From positions 1 through 23,623 of the IMG/VR virus record IMGVR_UViG_3300035670_001258: DNA of 23,623 nt; one strand, written 5' to 3'. The translations under genes and the position numbers were made by a program. Positions 1 to 7,444 of this stretch are shown here, one piece after another. Under the pieces are notes generated by a model. It was not told where the DNA came from and ran no database searches. It saw only the letters and a list, made by a program, of their open reading frames with translations. The number at the start of each line of letters is the position of its first letter. Position 1 is the first letter of the stretch. Source of the DNA: a virus.

Positions 1-675
1 TGACGTATAGATGGAGTGTTCCGAGCCTTGCCCGCGTAAATCCGAACAATCCGGCACACCGCCTTGAATATCGAACGTCAGCGCATCTGAAATGCCCACG
101 GTCAAGACGTTACGAATAAAGTCATCGCTACAGCTTGGGGCGCTAAACGACCGCTCTTGCGCCGTGACTGAGGTAATCCGCACGAACTGGCTTTGCTCGC
201 CCGCCGTGCCGGGTTCTGATACCAGAACCAGGGTTGCGCCCACAGCAGGCAGTTCCCGATCCACGCGCTGCAAAATCGAGATGGCTTTCATCCCGGCAAT
301 GTGCAAATCCCACAAATAGCCGTCGTACTTTGGCCCGCGTATCAGATAAGATTCCATCCGCGTCACCGCCGCCGTGCGGTAATCGTCCCAATCCTCGGTG
401 CTAAACATCGTCACCGCCACATTCGGGTCAATCGGCACCTGGTCAATAATGATGTTCGCGCCATAGTACGCATCGCGGTTATCGCTCAGCACAGCGGCAA
501 ACGCCTTGCGCAGATTGACACGCCCGATGGTACGGTCAAGCTCGGAAATGTCAGAAAACAGGTTATTACTTACCCCGTCAACAACTTCAGTGCCGGACAT
601 CCGCCCGCCGCTATCGTCGGTATCGCTGAGTATCTCGCTCGCCATCAGGCGAATGTCTTGGTCGGTAATTGCCAT
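1..675 (-). CDS. Phage tail-region protein, C-terminus beyond window
   Basis: The open frame starts at ATG 675 and is still open at the left edge, giving at least 225 residues. It begins MAITDQDIRLMASE and continues with an acidic, glycine-rich stretch (DTDDSGGRMSG, about residues 18-28). The N-terminus resembles, from memory, a conserved protein of unknown function encoded after the tape measure in several Mu-like phages. I see no signal peptide, membrane segment or enzymatic motif. A GAGAG stretch ahead of the ATG is a weak ribosome binding site. Position downstream of the tape measure and two small tail genes suggests a tail-tip or baseplate component; that role is inferred from order, not from a domain. 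Confidence 0.75.
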   Translation of the reverse strand, partial: MAITDQDIRLMASEILSDTDDSGGRMSGTEVVDGVSNNLFSDISELDRTIGRVNLRKAFAAVLSDNRDAYYGANIIIDQVPIDPNVAVTMFSTEDWDDYRTAAVTRMESYLIRGPKYDGYLWDLHIAGMKAISILQRVDRELPAVGATLVLVSEPGTAGEQSQFVRITSVTAQERSFSAPSCSDDFIRNVLTVGISDALTFDIQGGVPDCSDLRGQGSEHSIYTS

Positions 676-720
676 GTGTTATCTCTCGGAGCTCGCGCCT
701 CGGCGCGGGTTGGTTAAATT

Positions 721-791
721 TGGTGGAGGGGGCGGGACTCGAACCCGCAATTCCTGAAATCAATCAGGGCTTTTCCTGCTGCTACCTCTCC
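721..791 (-). tRNA. Degenerate tRNA-like element, anticodon uncertain
   Basis: Read on the minus strand, this 71-nt segment has a perfect T-arm (stem GCGGG/CCCGC, loop TTCGAGT). Its acceptor stem is GGAGAGG/CCCCTCC with one A-C mismatch, followed by discriminator A and an encoded CCA. The anticodon arm CCTGA/TCAGG closes a loop of only six bases (TTGATT), so the anticodon could be GAT or TGA and cannot be assigned. The D-arm is poor: only two or three pairs can form around GC...GC. It lies in a gap between tail genes. It may be a decayed phage or captured tRNA, or a tRNA-like structure with another role. Confidence 0.45.
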
Positions 792-809
792 ATTCTCTCG
801 TTCTTTTAC

Positions 810-857
810 GGTAGCGCGGGGTTACGTCCCCGCGCGGGGACGTAACCCCGCGCTACC
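810..857. repeat. Perfect 48-bp palindrome
   Basis: Two 24-bp arms (810-833 and 834-857) are exact reverse complements with no loop; the arm begins GGTAGCGCGGGGTTAC. It lies between the stop of the 48-residue ORF (862) and the tRNA-like element. There is no T-run on either side, so it does not look like a normal intrinsic terminator. It resembles a dispersed genomic palindrome (REP/MITE-like). Confidence 0.85.
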
Positions 858-861
858 ATGT

Positions 862-1008
862 CTATTTAATACGGCTACGCTTGCGCCGCGCCTTGGTTTT
901 CTTATCCGCTCTGCCTTTCCCGATTTTAATGTGGCGCTCAATAGGCGCTTGGTGTGTGGCGGTCAGCGCGGCCATTATTGCCAGTAGCGCCGCTGATTTA
1001 AGCTTCAT
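862..1008 (-). CDS. Small basic protein of 48 residues
   Basis: ATG 1008 to TAG 862 encodes MKLKSAALLAIMAALTATHQ followed by a lysine/arginine-rich tail ending RRKRSRIK. The start is well supported: a GGAGG ribosome binding site sits about nine bases upstream, overlapping the end of the preceding tail gene (stop at 1013). The first 18 residues form a short hydrophobic helix that could be a signal anchor, and the rest is highly basic. I do not recognise the family. Location within the tail operon suggests co-expression with tail genes; a membrane- or nucleic-acid-associated role is possible but only inferred from composition. Confidence 0.6.
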   Translation of the reverse strand: MKLKSAALLAIMAALTATHQAPIERHIKIGKGRADKKTKARRKRSRIK

Positions 1009-1012
1009 GTAC

Positions 1013-1396
1013 TCAAACCTCCATCAATCGCAACGTCACGCGATACAGCACGTCGTTGTTAAGTTCGCTATCGTTCCAAGTGCCCAGCGGCGTCGCCTCA
1101 AGCGCCCCGTCCTGGTGGCGAAAAATCACGCTATAACTGACCCCGCGCAGCGTCAGCGTCATGGTTTTTCCCGCAATTGCCGCCCAGCCCTTCAGCGTGT
1201 TCAAAGTAGCGCGGGTGATATACGCCATTTGCTCAGGACTGCGCAGCGTAAATGGCCGTCCGCTTTGGCGCTCGCTGGCTTCTACAACCGCCGCGCCGGT
1301 CAAGCTATACGCCAGTTCTTGGCTGACCGGTTGCCAGGTGTATTCGTCCGTCCATTCCAGTGAATCTGGCAATGTGAGTGTGTCTAGTGAAATCAC
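1013..1396 (-). CDS. Conserved phage tail-associated protein, unknown function
   Basis: This 127-residue protein starts with GTG at 1396, which overlaps the stop of the upstream gene (GTGA), so the two are probably translationally coupled; a GGAG lies about 11 bases upstream. The N-terminus (MISLDTLTLPDSLEWTDEY) and the mixed beta-rich sequence look like small tail proteins found after the tape measure in Mu-like siphophages. No catalytic motif, signal peptide or membrane segment is visible. A tail-tip role is inferred from order only. Confidence 0.75.
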   Translation of the reverse strand: MISLDTLTLPDSLEWTDEYTWQPVSQELAYSLTGAAVVEASERQSGRPFTLRSPEQMAYITRATLNTLKGWAAIAGKTMTLTLRGVSYSVIFRHQDGALEATPLGTWNDSELNNDVLYRVTLRLMEV

Positions 1397-1587
1397 AGCT
1401 TATATGCTCCACCACGGCATAAAGACCGTGCGCTTTTTCTTAAAATTGCGCCACTGTCGTTCAGTGTCATTTCAATACAGGTATTTGACGAAATGAATCC
1501 TTTTATGACTGTCCATTTACTGTACAGATAATACAACGTGTCGCCTTCGCATACGCTGTCGATGTTGTCCTCATTCAGTTGAGTCAT
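1393..1587 (-). CDS. Small hypothetical protein of 64 residues
   Basis: The frame extends upstream to 1638, but ATG 1587 is preferred. It has GGAG seven bases upstream and begins MTQLNEDNIDSVCEGDTLYY, whereas the longer form would overlap the tape measure end and starts with an odd arginine/tryptophan-rich stretch. The gene follows the tape measure stop (1604) by 16 bases and overlaps the next gene by four. Two internal cysteines (SNTCIEM and SLCRGG) are noted. The family is not recognised. Confidence 0.65.
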   Translation of the reverse strand: MTQLNEDNIDSVCEGDTLYYLYSKWTVIKGFISSNTCIEMTLNDSGAILRKSARSLCRGGAYKL

Positions 1588-1603
1588 TATGATCTCCGAA
1601 ATA

Positions 1604-4600
1604 TCATGACCGCCCCAGCGCCTCTTCCAGCGCATCAATTAACGCCTGTTCCTGACCCGCTACCACTTCTACTTTGCGGTTGCCAATTTGAACGATGACA
1701 GTTTTAACCGGTTCCGTGGTGCTGCGCGTGGTACTTGTGCCGCTGCCAGTATCGCCGCCTTTATTTCTTGCGGCTTCACGCGCTGCGCGTTCAGCCTCAC
1801 GCGCAGACTTTTCTTCGTCGCGTTTTTTCTGCTCGTCGGCTTGCTCTTTGATGTTTGCCAGCTTGACCTGGTGCAATTCAAGCGCTTGAGCCAGTTCATC
1901 ATCCGTGGCTTCACGCGCTTTCAGCCGGCGCAACTCGGCTTGATAGCGGATATTTTCCGCGCCGGTTTTGTCGCCTGCGGCTTCGGCTGTTTTGATTTGC
2001 CGCGCCTCTTGTTCACGTAGTGCAGACTCGGCGGCGGCGGCTTTGCGCTTGCGTTCGGCTTCAGAATCGCGCGCTGCTTTCTCTTCATCGCGGCGTTTCT
2101 GTTCGTCAGCCTGTTCGCGGATGTTCGCCAGCTTGGTTTCATGTAATTCACGCGCTTGCGCAAGTTCTTCGTCAGTTGCCTCGCGCGCCGCCAGGCGGCG
2201 TAATTCAGCTTGATAGCGGATATTTTCCGCGCCGGTTTTATCGCCTGCGGCCTCGGCGGTTTTGATTTGCCGCGTCTCTTGTTCACGTAGTGCAGACTCA
2301 GCAGCAGCAGCTTTGCGCTTACGCTCGGCTTCGGCCTCGCGGTCTGCTTTTTCTTTATCCCGCCGTGTCTGTTCCTCGGCCTGTTCACGGATATTCGCCA
2401 GCTTGGTTTGATGCAGTTCGTCAGCCTGAGCCAGTTCGTCATCTGTCGCCTCACGCGCCTTGAGACGGCGCAACTCGGCTTGATAGCGGATATTTTCCGC
2501 GCCGGTTTTGTCGCCTGCGGCCTCGGCTGTTTTGATTTGCCGCGCCTCTTGCTCTCGCAGCGCTGATTCGGCGGCGGCCTCGCGGCGCTTACGCTCGGCT
2601 TCTGCGGCCTTGTCGGCCTTTTCCTTTTCGCGCGCGGATTCCTCTTCGTCTTTGCGCTTTTTCTCTTCAGCCTCATCATCGATTTGGCGCATTTTGGCCT
2701 GGTGTATTTTTTCAGCCAGTGCCAACTGTTCTTGTGCCGATTGCCCAGATGCAGCCGCCAACGCGCGGAGCTTCTCTATCTGCGCTTGGTAGCGCCGTTC
2801 CTCTATTGCGGCCTGATTCTCGTTCAGCCTGTCTAATTCATCCAGCAGGCTATCTGTCATATCGGACAGGCTTTCCGCCGCGCCTTTCGCCGCATCATTC
2901 AGCCGCTCAATCTCAGCCACAGCCCCCGACAACTGCGCCTCGTCCAAATAATCGAACCGCCGCCGCAATTCTTCCACGGTCAAAATATTCTTACCGGCAG
3001 CGCTATCCAGGCTGGCATAACGCGCCGTCAGGTTTTGCAGGGCAATGGATTGATTAGCGAATGCCAATGTCGCCTGCGTAGCGGCATCTCTAATGCCCAC
3101 CACCCATCGGCTTGTAAAATCCAATATCGAGGTGGAACTTTCACGTAGAGCGTCACGCGCCTCTTGCGCCATAGCCACAAAATTTTCTGTGGTAGCGCCA
3201 GCCTTTCCTGAAAAGCGATCTAGCGCTTCGCCGCTAATGTTGAATGTATCAATGTATGTCTGGCGAAGATTAGCCGCCGCCGCATTGCTCAGGCTAGCAA
3301 CCTGCGCCAATCCAGCCCCGGCGATTTGCGCCAGTACGTTAAAACCGCCAGCGGCTTGCGCGGCGGCTTCGCCGGTGTCGGCAACAGCCTGTGTCACTTG
3401 CGCTTGCGCCGTGGCGGTTTTTTCCGCCGCTGCTGTTGCCGCTGCTGCGGCTTCTTCGTTCTTTTGCTTGTTCTCGTCCAAGCCGTCGTTGACGGTTTGC
3501 GTGGTTTGTGCGGCTTGCTTTTCGACTTGGACTAATTGACCGTTGATTTCGGCATAGCCGTCATATAATTGTTGTGCGGTCTGTGTTGCCGCCGCGCCGG
3601 TATTGGCTACCGCCGCCGCCGTATCGCCTGATTGCTTGGCGACACTTGCCAGTAGGGCTTCTAATTGCGGGTATCCCGCTGTCGATTCGATTAGCGCTTG
3701 CTGCTGAATTGCAGCGCTTTGCGTGGTCTTGCCGTTGATCACATCCCACGCGGCGGAAATCTTTGCCGCCGATGCGTCTACTGTCTCCCGGTACGCAATG
3801 TTGCTGGCTTCCATCTCGGCCAGGTCTTTCTGTACGCCGTCGCTAAGCCCTTGTGATGTTTGTAAGAGATTTTCAGCAGTCTCGCGGGTACTCTTCGCCA
3901 GTTCGTCAGCGCCAACGGCATCGGCCAGATTGGCGAGGCTGTTGGCGATGTCGGCAGCATAGCCGGTCAGTGAAGATGCCAGCGCGCCGAATGCGGCCTC
4001 TACCGTATTCTTGACTGTCACCACGCCGTTTTTGATTGCGCCGAATCCGACCGTGATGCCTTCCACGCCAATATTGACGGATGCGCTCAGCACATCCCAA
4101 CGCCGCGTCCATTCTGATACCAGGCGGTCGGCGTTATTTAGTAATTCGTCAAATTTCTCCCCAGCGACTTGGGTGAATGTCTCAATCCGCCCCTGCGCCA
4201 GCGTAAAATCAAAACCCTCAAATAAATTCGTCAGCGAATCAATTGCCCGCTGCGCCATTGTCGCGAATGCGGTGCCCAGCTTTTCCAGCACGCCAGACTC
4301 AGCTAAGCCGCCGACCGCGCCTGATAACTGGCTTAAACTATTCTTTAACGGGTCTAAAAACGGCTTTGCAAACTGCCTCGCCGCCGCGTCCACAGTAGAC
4401 ATCAACGCATCGAATGCCGCGCCCAGGCTGTTGCCCATCGTTGCGGCGGCGTTGGCGGAATAGCCGGTGGCCTTTTGGAGTTCGGTGCTAAATTGATTAA
4501 ATGCGGCGGGGGCATCGCCGCTCAGGAAAATCTGGAACGCCTTGCGCGTGGTTTCATCCAGGCCGGACAATACTTGATTGAGGTCTAAACCATTGCGGGA

Positions 4601-5380
4601 TACTTCATTGACAACCCCGGCAAAGTCGCGGGAAGAAATGCCCACCGCGCTTAAATTCTGTGACAGCTTTGATGCAGGGTCATTCAGGCGGGAAAAGGTA
4701 TCGGCAAGATACGTCCCCGCCTCGCTACCGCGCACGCCGTTCTTGGCAAGCACGTCCAGCGCGGCGGCAACCGATTCCAGCGAGGTGCCGTTAAGCTTCG
4801 CTTGGACGTTGATGTTATCCATCGCCGCGCCAAGCTGGGTCACGTCGGTATTCGCCAGCGTGGCCGCTTTCGCCAGTACGTCCGTCACCCTGGCCGCGTT
4901 GGCTTGTGCTTCGGCTGCGGTCGTGGCGGCCAGGCCAAATTGGTCTAGCCGCGTCGTCACAATTCCCGCCGCCTGGTCAAGCGACAGCGCCTGCCCTTGG
5001 GCAAAGTTCATCACGCTATTCAGCGTGCCGATTTGCTGTTCGACGTTCTGCCCGGCGCGGGTTAATACCTCAAACCCCTCGGCGGCTTGCGCAGCGCTGT
5101 AGGACAGTTCCGGCAATGCCGACAGGCGATTGGCTTCAGCTTCCAGCCTGGCAAGCTGCTCGCTGGTCAATCCGCCCGCTGCCTGGACTTTCAGCAGCGC
5201 GGTTTCAAAATCCGCCGCGCTTTTGACCGCCGCACCAAAGCCAATGGCCGGCGCGAGTTTAATCAACGCGCTAAATGCCTCGCTCAGCAAACCCGCTGAA
5301 TTGCGGGTTTTATCCAGCACGCCAGACGCCTCGTCCTTCGCGCCGATGATGAGCTTGATAGCAAGGTCTTTAGCGGCCAT
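1604..5380 (-). CDS. Tail tape measure protein with tandem 90-residue coiled-coil repeats
   Basis: At 1258 residues this is the longest gene in the window. Residues about 55-260 resemble the TP901-type tape measure core (AADFETALLKVQAAGG, then an alanine-rich helical region with SALPELSYSAAQAAEG). The middle is alanine/glutamine-rich with few aromatics. From about residue 860 onward the protein is a highly charged E/K/R/A coiled coil. This includes three near-identical 90-residue units (about residues 924-1193) and a diverged fourth unit ahead of them. The short C-terminus contains VIVQIGNRKVEVV. Tape measure proteins set tail length and are threaded through the tail tube, so extra repeats would be expected to lengthen the tail. 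The start at ATG 5380 follows the previous stop by three bases. Confidence 0.93.
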   Translation of the reverse strand: MAAKDLAIKLIIGAKDEASGVLDKTRNSAGLLSEAFSALIKLAPAIGFGAAVKSAADFETALLKVQAAGGLTSEQLARLEAEANRLSALPELSYSAAQAAEGFEVLTRAGQNVEQQIGTLNSVMNFAQGQALSLDQAAGIVTTRLDQFGLAATTAAEAQANAARVTDVLAKAATLANTDVTQLGAAMDNINVQAKLNGTSLESVAAALDVLAKNGVRGSEAGTYLADTFSRLNDPASKLSQNLSAVGISSRDFAGVVNEVSRNGLDLNQVLSGLDETTRKAFQIFLSGDAPAAFNQFSTELQKATGYSANAAATMGNSLGAAFDALMSTVDAAARQFAKPFLDPLKNSLSQLSGAVGGLAESGVLEKLGTAFATMAQRAIDSLTNLFEGFDFTLAQGRIETFTQVAGEKFDELLNNADRLVSEWTRRWDVLSASVNIGVEGITVGFGAIKNGVVTVKNTVEAAFGALASSLTGYAADIANSLANLADAVGADELAKSTRETAENLLQTSQGLSDGVQKDLAEMEASNIAYRETVDASAAKISAAWDVINGKTTQSAAIQQQALIESTAGYPQLEALLASVAKQSGDTAAAVANTGAAATQTAQQLYDGYAEINGQLVQVEKQAAQTTQTVNDGLDENKQKNEEAAAAATAAAEKTATAQAQVTQAVADTGEAAAQAAGGFNVLAQIAGAGLAQVASLSNAAAANLRQTYIDTFNISGEALDRFSGKAGATTENFVAMAQEARDALRESSTSILDFTSRWVVGIRDAATQATLAFANQSIALQNLTARYASLDSAAGKNILTVEELRRRFDYLDEAQLSGAVAEIERLNDAAKGAAESLSDMTDSLLDELDRLNENQAAIEERRYQAQIEKLRALAAASGQSAQEQLALAEKIHQAKMRQIDDEAEEKKRKDEEESAREKEKADKAAEAERKRREAAAESALREQEARQIKTAEAAGDKTGAENIRYQAELRRLKAREATDDELAQADELHQTKLANIREQAEEQTRRDKEKADREAEAERKRKAAAAESALREQETRQIKTAEAAGDKTGAENIRYQAELRRLAAREATDEELAQARELHETKLANIREQADEQKRRDEEKAARDSEAERKRKAAAAESALREQEARQIKTAEAAGDKTGAENIRYQAELRRLKAREATDDELAQALELHQVKLANIKEQADEQKKRDEEKSAREAERAAREAARNKGGDTGSGTSTTRSTTEPVKTVIVQIGNRKVEVVAGQEQALIDALEEALGRS
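1801..2610. repeat. Three tandem 270-bp repeats inside the tape measure gene
   Basis: Blocks 1801-2070, 2071-2340 and 2341-2610 align base for base without gaps. For example, TGATAGCGGATATTTTCCGC recurs at 1941, 2211 and 2481. Each block equals exactly 90 codons. A diverged copy continues to about 2800. The close nucleotide identity indicates recent duplication or conversion. Confidence 0.93.
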
Positions 5381-5383
5381 GTT

Positions 5384-5665
5384 TTATTGCCCTAACACGC
5401 TGCGTAAATGGCTGGTGGTAATCTTGGTGTCCGCCTGCAAATCACTGCGCATTGCACTTAACAGCCCCATCACTTCCTCCACGCCTGGGCGTTCGCGCAT
5501 CCGCATGAATTGAAACATCACGGCGTCGCTGGCGTAAATTGTCAGGTCGGACAAAATGTTTGCCAGTTCGCGCGCGGTATCGTTAGCGTCACGACCATCG
5601 GCCAATAGGATTGCCAGCACTTTTTGCGCGGCAATGCGGTAAACGTCTTGTTTGGTGATTTGCAT
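5384..5665 (-). CDS. Small tail protein in the tail-assembly-chaperone position
   Basis: The 93-residue product begins MQITKQDVYRIAAQKVLAIL. ATG 5665 is preferred over the upstream ATG at 5689 because AAGGA lies six to seven bases ahead of it and the extra N-terminus would fall inside a hairpin repeat. The sequence is predicted helical and has no enzymatic motif. It sits immediately before the tape measure, where lambda-type phages carry the tail assembly chaperone. I saw no slippery heptamer and no usable overlap with the gene before it, so a frameshifted chaperone pair is not supported. The chaperone role is therefore inferred from position. Confidence 0.7.
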   Translation of the reverse strand: MQITKQDVYRIAAQKVLAILLADGRDANDTARELANILSDLTIYASDAVMFQFMRMRERPGVEEVMGLLSAMRSDLQADTKITTSHLRSVLGQ

Positions 5666-5678
5666 ATATATTCCTTTT

Positions 5679-5787
5679 CTCGTTCCCACGCGCCGCGTGG
5701 GAATGCTGTATCACCGCGCTGCGGTGAGTGCTGAAACCGCTCCGCAGCGCGGAGCTTCCGCGTTACCACGCGGCGCGTGGTAACGAG
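5679..5787. repeat. Composite palindromic element with four hairpins
   Basis: Outer 22-bp arms (5679-5700 and 5766-5787) are inverted repeats with one mismatch, and each arm is itself self-complementary (CCACGCGCCGCGTGG type). Between them lie two more hairpins, CACCGCGCTGCGGTG (5712-5726) and GCTCCGCAGCGCGGAGC (5739-5755). The element separates two small tail genes. It resembles dispersed CGTTCCCACGC-type repeats seen in some proteobacterial chromosomes. Confidence 0.8.
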
Positions 5788-5801
5788 AGGCATCAGGCCG
5801 C

Positions 5802-5975
5802 TTAACTATACAACGTCTTCATGCCGTGCTTCTTATTCAGCGCATCCGCTTTCTTCTGCGCATCCGCCACGCTGGTAGCGCTGTCATAGGGCTTACCTTT
5901 GTGATTGACGCACGACTCTTTTTTACCGTTGACGGTTTTGAATCCGGCGGTGTATTCGGGTTTTTTCAGGCTCAT
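5802..5975 (-). CDS. Small phage protein of 57 residues between tail tube and tape measure
   Basis: ATG 5975 to TAA 5802 encodes MSLKKPEYTAGFKTVNGKKE followed by a lysine-rich segment ending NKKHGMKTLYS. A GAGAG stretch upstream is a weak ribosome binding site. It is basic and small, with one cysteine (ESCVNHK). Position directly after the tail tube gene suggests a tail assembly role. I do not recognise the family. Normal-looking coding sequence and conserved spacing support a real gene. Confidence 0.6.
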   Translation of the reverse strand: MSLKKPEYTAGFKTVNGKKESCVNHKGKPYDSATSVADAQKKADALNKKHGMKTLYS

Positions 5976-5998
5976 AGTTTTGCTCTCTTGTTAGTTAA

Positions 5999-6038
5999 GC
6001 CGCGCCGTGCTTCGACAAGCTCAGCAAGCGGCGCGGGC
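5999..6038. repeat. TTCGACAAGCTC-core palindrome
   Basis: The conserved core CTTCGACAAGCTCAG (6010-6024) is flanked by complementary arms CCGCGCCG and CGGCGCGG, with TGCT/AGCA next to the core. It forms a hairpin immediately upstream (on the plus strand) of a C-run/G-run repeat. Related copies occur at 13065-13104 and 16711-16733, with the same core but different arm sequences. Confidence 0.75.
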
Positions 6039-6044
6039 TCCGGG

Positions 6045-6084
6045 TTCCCCCCCCCTTTAAGAAAGGGGGGCAGGGGGGATTTTA
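6045..6084. repeat. CCCCC-TTTAAGAAA-GGGGG palindromic repeat
   Basis: A C-run, TTTAAGAAA, a G-run, then CAGGGGGGATTTTA. The terminal TTA (6082-6084) is the minus-strand TAA stop of the tail tube gene. It is a short member of the AAATCCCCC family found throughout the window. Confidence 0.85.
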
Positions 6085-6840
6085 CAAATACCGCACCACG
6101 CCATAACCGCCCAGTTCGCCGCCTTCCGGCACATTGGCGAACAGGCAACGGGCGTTTTGCAGATTCAGCGAACCGGCCTTATCAGACAGCCAGTCCACAG
6201 TGGACGGCGGGAAGCGCAATTTCGGGATAATGATTTGCGCCTTGCTGCCGTCCACTTTCGAGGTGCCGTTGAAAATCAAAGATTTCACCACGGCGGTTTT
6301 GGTCAAGGGCTGGATGTAGTCATACGCGGCGTTGTTGTGGGTCACGACAAACGGTTGCGTGAAGCCTGCCGTGTCCAAAAATTGAATGGTGCCGAAGTCA
6401 GCGCTCAGCACTTTATAGTTCGTACCGGCTACCAACGGAATCGGCGTTCCGGCGGAATCTTCGATGCTGATATTGCTCGCCCCAGCCGGGATGTGGAAAA
6501 TATCACCGTCAGCGATGGTTTGCTGAATCGTGGTGGTATTGCCGGTGCCAGCAGCCTTGGTCTGCACGTCGCCGTACAGCGCAATCGCCAGTTCCTTTTG
6601 GCTGAATTCCTGCATTTCCAGATTCAGCTTCATGCTCTGGCCGGTGGTAAATTCCGCCAAGTCCAAAGCGTAACCGCTGCACGATTCTTTTAATACCTCG
6701 GCGGCTGATTCCAGCGTGGTTTGCAGGCTACGATTGCCGCAGCCGATTTGATACTGGTTTTCCACCTCCATCAAGGTGTCGTTCCAATCACCCAAAAATA
6801 CCGGGCCTTGACCGGCCCAAATGCGTTTTGCCGTCGCCAT
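6082..6840 (-). CDS. Major tail tube protein
   Basis: This 252-residue protein begins MATAKRIWAGQGPVFLGDWN and is beta-rich with regularly spaced glycine and threonine, typical of siphophage tube subunits. About residues 80-110 carry an ELAIALYGDVQT-type stretch resembling tube proteins of Mu-like siphophages. Its length fits the family. AGAGGA lies eight bases ahead of the ATG. It is followed by two small genes and the tape measure, the usual order. The stop codon is supplied by a palindromic repeat, so the true ancestral C-terminus may differ by a few residues. Confidence 0.82.
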   Translation of the reverse strand: MATAKRIWAGQGPVFLGDWNDTLMEVENQYQIGCGNRSLQTTLESAAEVLKESCSGYALDLAEFTTGQSMKLNLEMQEFSQKELAIALYGDVQTKAAGTGNTTTIQQTIADGDIFHIPAGASNISIEDSAGTPIPLVAGTNYKVLSADFGTIQFLDTAGFTQPFVVTHNNAAYDYIQPLTKTAVVKSLIFNGTSKVDGSKAQIIIPKLRFPPSTVDWLSDKAGSLNLQNARCLFANVPEGGELGGYGVVRYL

Positions 6841-6852
6841 GACGTTAATCCT

Positions 6853-7392
6853 CTAGTTAAATAAAGCTGCGATTGTCGCCACGTCCGTGGCGGCGTTGAT
6901 GGCCGCAAACCGCGCGGCCTCGACATCGAACACCGCGCCGACGTGCGCGGCTACTGCGTCGCCCATACTGAGAATGTCGGCATGGGTGAGCGCGATAAAT
7001 TGAATCTGCATTTGCGGCGTGGCGCACTTCCAACTGGAAATACTAAAATTGCTGTTCACCGCCGCCTTGTTGTACGCCCCGGCGATTTTGCCCTGGCTGT
7101 CTCTGTCGGTTGCCAGCAACACCAGGTTGCCGGTACTCGGTTGCACCCACGCCAGCCCGCCGACCTCGGCGGCGTAGCGCTGCGCGGTTGCCATTTCCAG
7201 CGCGAGTTGCTGGGCGCTGTCCAGATCGATATAGCCTGCGCCGTAGGTGACGGTCATGAAGTCATCATCAATCATCCGGCTGTTATGCGCGGTAAAGGGC
7301 GTTAAGTCTTGCCAAATCACCGCATACCAGTCATCGCCAGGCGCATCGTCGGCGAATTGGCGAATGCCCGTGCTGACTTGTTCGTATTCCAT
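6853..7392 (-). CDS. DUF4376-like tail-fibre-associated protein
   Basis: The 179-residue product has a C-terminal segment (about residues 125-178) that resembles the DUF4376 domain, common in tail fibre and fibre assembly proteins. It contains WKCATPQMQIQFIALTHADI and an alanine-rich helix with SMGDAVAAHVGAVFDVEAAR. The N-terminal half has no recognised domain. The ATG at 7392 lies only eight bases from the edge of a palindromic repeat and has no clear ribosome binding site, so translation may be reduced. It ends 12 bases before the tail tube gene. Assignment rests on sequence resemblance from memory. Confidence 0.7.
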   Translation of the reverse strand: MEYEQVSTGIRQFADDAPGDDWYAVIWQDLTPFTAHNSRMIDDDFMTVTYGAGYIDLDSAQQLALEMATAQRYAAEVGGLAWVQPSTGNLVLLATDRDSQGKIAGAYNKAAVNSNFSISSWKCATPQMQIQFIALTHADILSMGDAVAAHVGAVFDVEAARFAAINAATDVATIAALFN

Positions 7393-7399
7393 TGCTGGT

Positions 7400-7436
7400 T
7401 AAATCCCCCCATAGCCCCCCTTTCTTAAAGGGGGAT
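7400..7436. repeat. AAATCCCCC-family palindromic repeat, short copy
   Basis: TAAATCCCCCC, ATAG, a C-run, TTTCTTAAA, then GGGGGAT. It fills most of the gap between the DUF4376-like gene start (7392) and the stop of the 355-residue gene (7445). It lacks the central GCGGC hairpin. Confidence 0.85.
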
Positions 7437-7444
7437 GCACGCCA

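Noticed and set aside
810-857. Intrinsic terminator for the 48-residue gene
   Set aside because: The hairpin is perfect but no T-run follows on either strand.
1688-2265. Several plus-strand ORFs over the tape measure gene
   Set aside because: Codon composition is that of an antisense shadow (serine-, alanine- and arginine-rich) and no ribosome binding sites were seen.
1921-2679. 252-residue ORF rich in K, R, P and S
   Set aside because: It is a shadow frame over the repeated coiled-coil part of the tape measure gene.
5384-5975. Programmed frameshift between two tail chaperone ORFs
   Set aside because: The two small genes are separated by a hairpin repeat of over 100 bases with independent start codons, and no slippery heptamer was seen.
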